From the NCBI GenBank assembly GCA_964017065.1, contig OZ024787.1, positions 9,695,208 through 9,759,207 of the forward strand: a stretch of DNA of 64,000 nucleotides. Reading direction: 5' to 3'. Below, piece by piece: positions 62,701 to 64,000 of this stretch; within the stretch, counting starts at the first letter, position 1, and every line of letters starts with the position of its first letter. A model generated the notes under the pieces. That model did not search any database and was not told the origin of the DNA. It worked only from the letters and a program-made list of their open reading frames with translations. Both the position numbers and the translations under genes were made by a program. Origin of the DNA: Haliclona indistincta (taxonomy: Eukaryota > Porifera > Demospongiae > Haplosclerida > Chalinidae).

Positions 62701-63155
62701 TAGCTAGCATGAACGGACTGATGCACACAGTGTACCTGTCACGAGTGGGACAATACTTCGGACTTAACTGGCAACTCCACGAAATAGCCACAACAAAGAT
62801 TTTCCACACGTCTACCTATTCTAGTAGCCTTCAAATCCCTAGTTAGCTGTCCCAAATACCTAGAGCTAAAGGTGCCATTTGTGGCCAAGACTGTCATGCA
62901 CTGTCATACTCAGCTACAGAATTCTATTACAGTTACAGCTTCTTTACTGTAGTGTGTGTTGTCAGATCAGGTATAATTTAACTGCACTGAGCTACTCAAA
63001 ATTCCACCGAGGCATCCGCACCTTCTGTGCATTCATTGATCTTGCATGGGAAAGTCGAGTTACCCTCGAACAGTTTCAGGCTGCGCCCTCAGTCGTTACT
63101 CGGGCAACTCGACTTTACTGCGGTCAGTTATTGCCCTTGTGATAGTTCCAAGATT
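62700..63155. other. Non-coding, repeat fragments
   Basis: No gene is seen. Bases 63000-63140 (CCACCGAGGCATCCGCACC through CGGGCAACTCGACTTTACTG) are an inverted, diverged counterpart of 51800-51950, adjoining copy 3 of the dispersed repeat. Confidence 0.5.
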
Positions 63156-63720
63156 AATATTAGGGAGGCACGGTAGTGCCTCCCTATGTATGGTTGAACG
63201 GAAAAACAAGATGGCGGCTACATGCAGCGTTCAAACGCTGATATTTTGCCTGGTGATGAATTTTATACGTCAAAAGACACCTAAATCTGCTCTCTGGCGT
63301 TGCCCCATCTTACAGTAGCAAGGAGATTACTCGAAATTGTTACTAAAGTGATGAACCTGGAAACGATGAAAATCGACTATCATCATCTTCGTTTTCTTTC
63401 TTTCTTTCTTCAGCGCGCCTAGCGCCTTTATGCGAGCAGTGCCATGACCAAAACACCCATGAACAGTCGTGAAATTCTCCTCGAAAGTGCCTTTCGAACT
63501 TTGTTTTTAGCGAAACGGCAATATAAATTCCGCGATTTCTCAATCGTGATCCATTGTCAGCTAAGTGTTAGACGCCATTATTATGATTGCGTAATATGCA
63601 CGTGAACAAGCAGTGGTTTTTTAGCGCACGTGACCAAGCACTAGCTTGAGTATCTCCCCGCCATATGGATCATGGAGAACACTGAGTCTTCTGCGCTTGC
63701 CAGATAATTATAACCGCCGT
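63155..63720 (+). repeat. Dispersed non-coding repeat, copy 3
   Basis: It opens ATTAGGGAGGCACGGTAGTG, whose CACGGTAGTG and CTCCCTA words form a small terminal palindrome. It follows copy 2 at 51960 block by block to TATGGATCATGGAGAACAC (63662). In place of the GGAA array of copy 1 it has only TTTCTTTCTTTC. At the extreme right edge (63930-64000) the far end of the family occurs in reverse, so two copies may face each other there. Confidence 0.8.
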
Positions 63721-64000
63721 ACAGGTCTACAAACTAGTTTGGGCGGGGCTCATATGCACTTCATGCATGCATGTATGCGTAGGCGAGCTGATTTGTACAG
63801 CATAACTATTAATTTTAGCTATACAAGTTTAAAATTGTTAATAATAAAGAAAAGCCTGGAAAACTAAACCAATGGTGAAAACAAAGACGGCTCAGTACGT
63901 GCAATGAACTGCACTGCACTAAAAAGGACACAAACAAGAAAATTAAAAAAGATTTCTATCGAAATCAAAAGGATGTAGGGTTGTGAAATCTACCACTGGT

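Overview
The window looks like nuclear DNA of an early-branching animal, most likely a demosponge (Amphimedon-like). This is an inference from three things: dense short introns with GT/AG borders, several Death and CARD domain genes, and a single-exon beta-helix plus multi-pass membrane protein of a type I associate with sponge genomes. It is scaffold sequence with one 200-base gap (19020-19219), and repeats fill much of the non-coding space.

Layout. 1-1245: remnants of two dispersed repeat families. 1285-6170: a tandem segmental duplication containing decayed nucleoside-phosphorylase-like fragments and two extra partial copies of the 3' end of SMG1. 6708-10223: an intact membrane protein gene. 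11022-19012 (-): the authentic 3' part of SMG1, the PI3K-like kinase of nonsense-mediated decay, from before the kinase domain to the FATC domain; its 5' half is missing beyond the gap. 19220-27300: a repeat-rich stretch with non-LTR reverse transcriptase relics, two short exons on the minus strand encoding a CARD-like and a Death domain, and a long hairpin repeat.

28639-56860 (-): one very large gene that I reconstruct exon by exon as MEI1, a meiotic double-strand-break factor. Two independent units sit inside its introns. The first, at 34890-43145, is an 8.3-kb P-superfamily DNA transposon with roughly 560-base terminal inverted repeats, a six-exon transposase that reads open throughout (1526 residues, with a repeat domain of about 590 residues), and a second convergent gene of unknown function. 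The second, at 46533-54737 (+), is a seven-exon gene encoding CARD, an unnamed domain of about 185 residues, a Ser-rich linker and a six-bladed NHL propeller. It starts 86 bases after a nearly perfect 978-base foldback element bounded by a target-site duplication.

56861-64000: a divergent promoter region, a truncated glycolate-oxidase-like gene whose first splice donor has been amplified into 16 tandem 28-base units, a membrane-anchored Death-domain protein (-), a decayed Pao/BEL retrotransposon (+), and a further copy of the repeat family seen at the left edge.

The genes are eukaryotic and not organised in operons. The biological themes are RNA surveillance (SMG1), meiosis (MEI1), innate-immune style signalling (CARD, Death, NHL) and unusually varied transposons: P, Pao/BEL, non-LTR, Crypton-like, and at least eight families of short inverted-repeat elements. 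Exon borders are my own reading of GT/AG sites and reading phase, with no transcript evidence.
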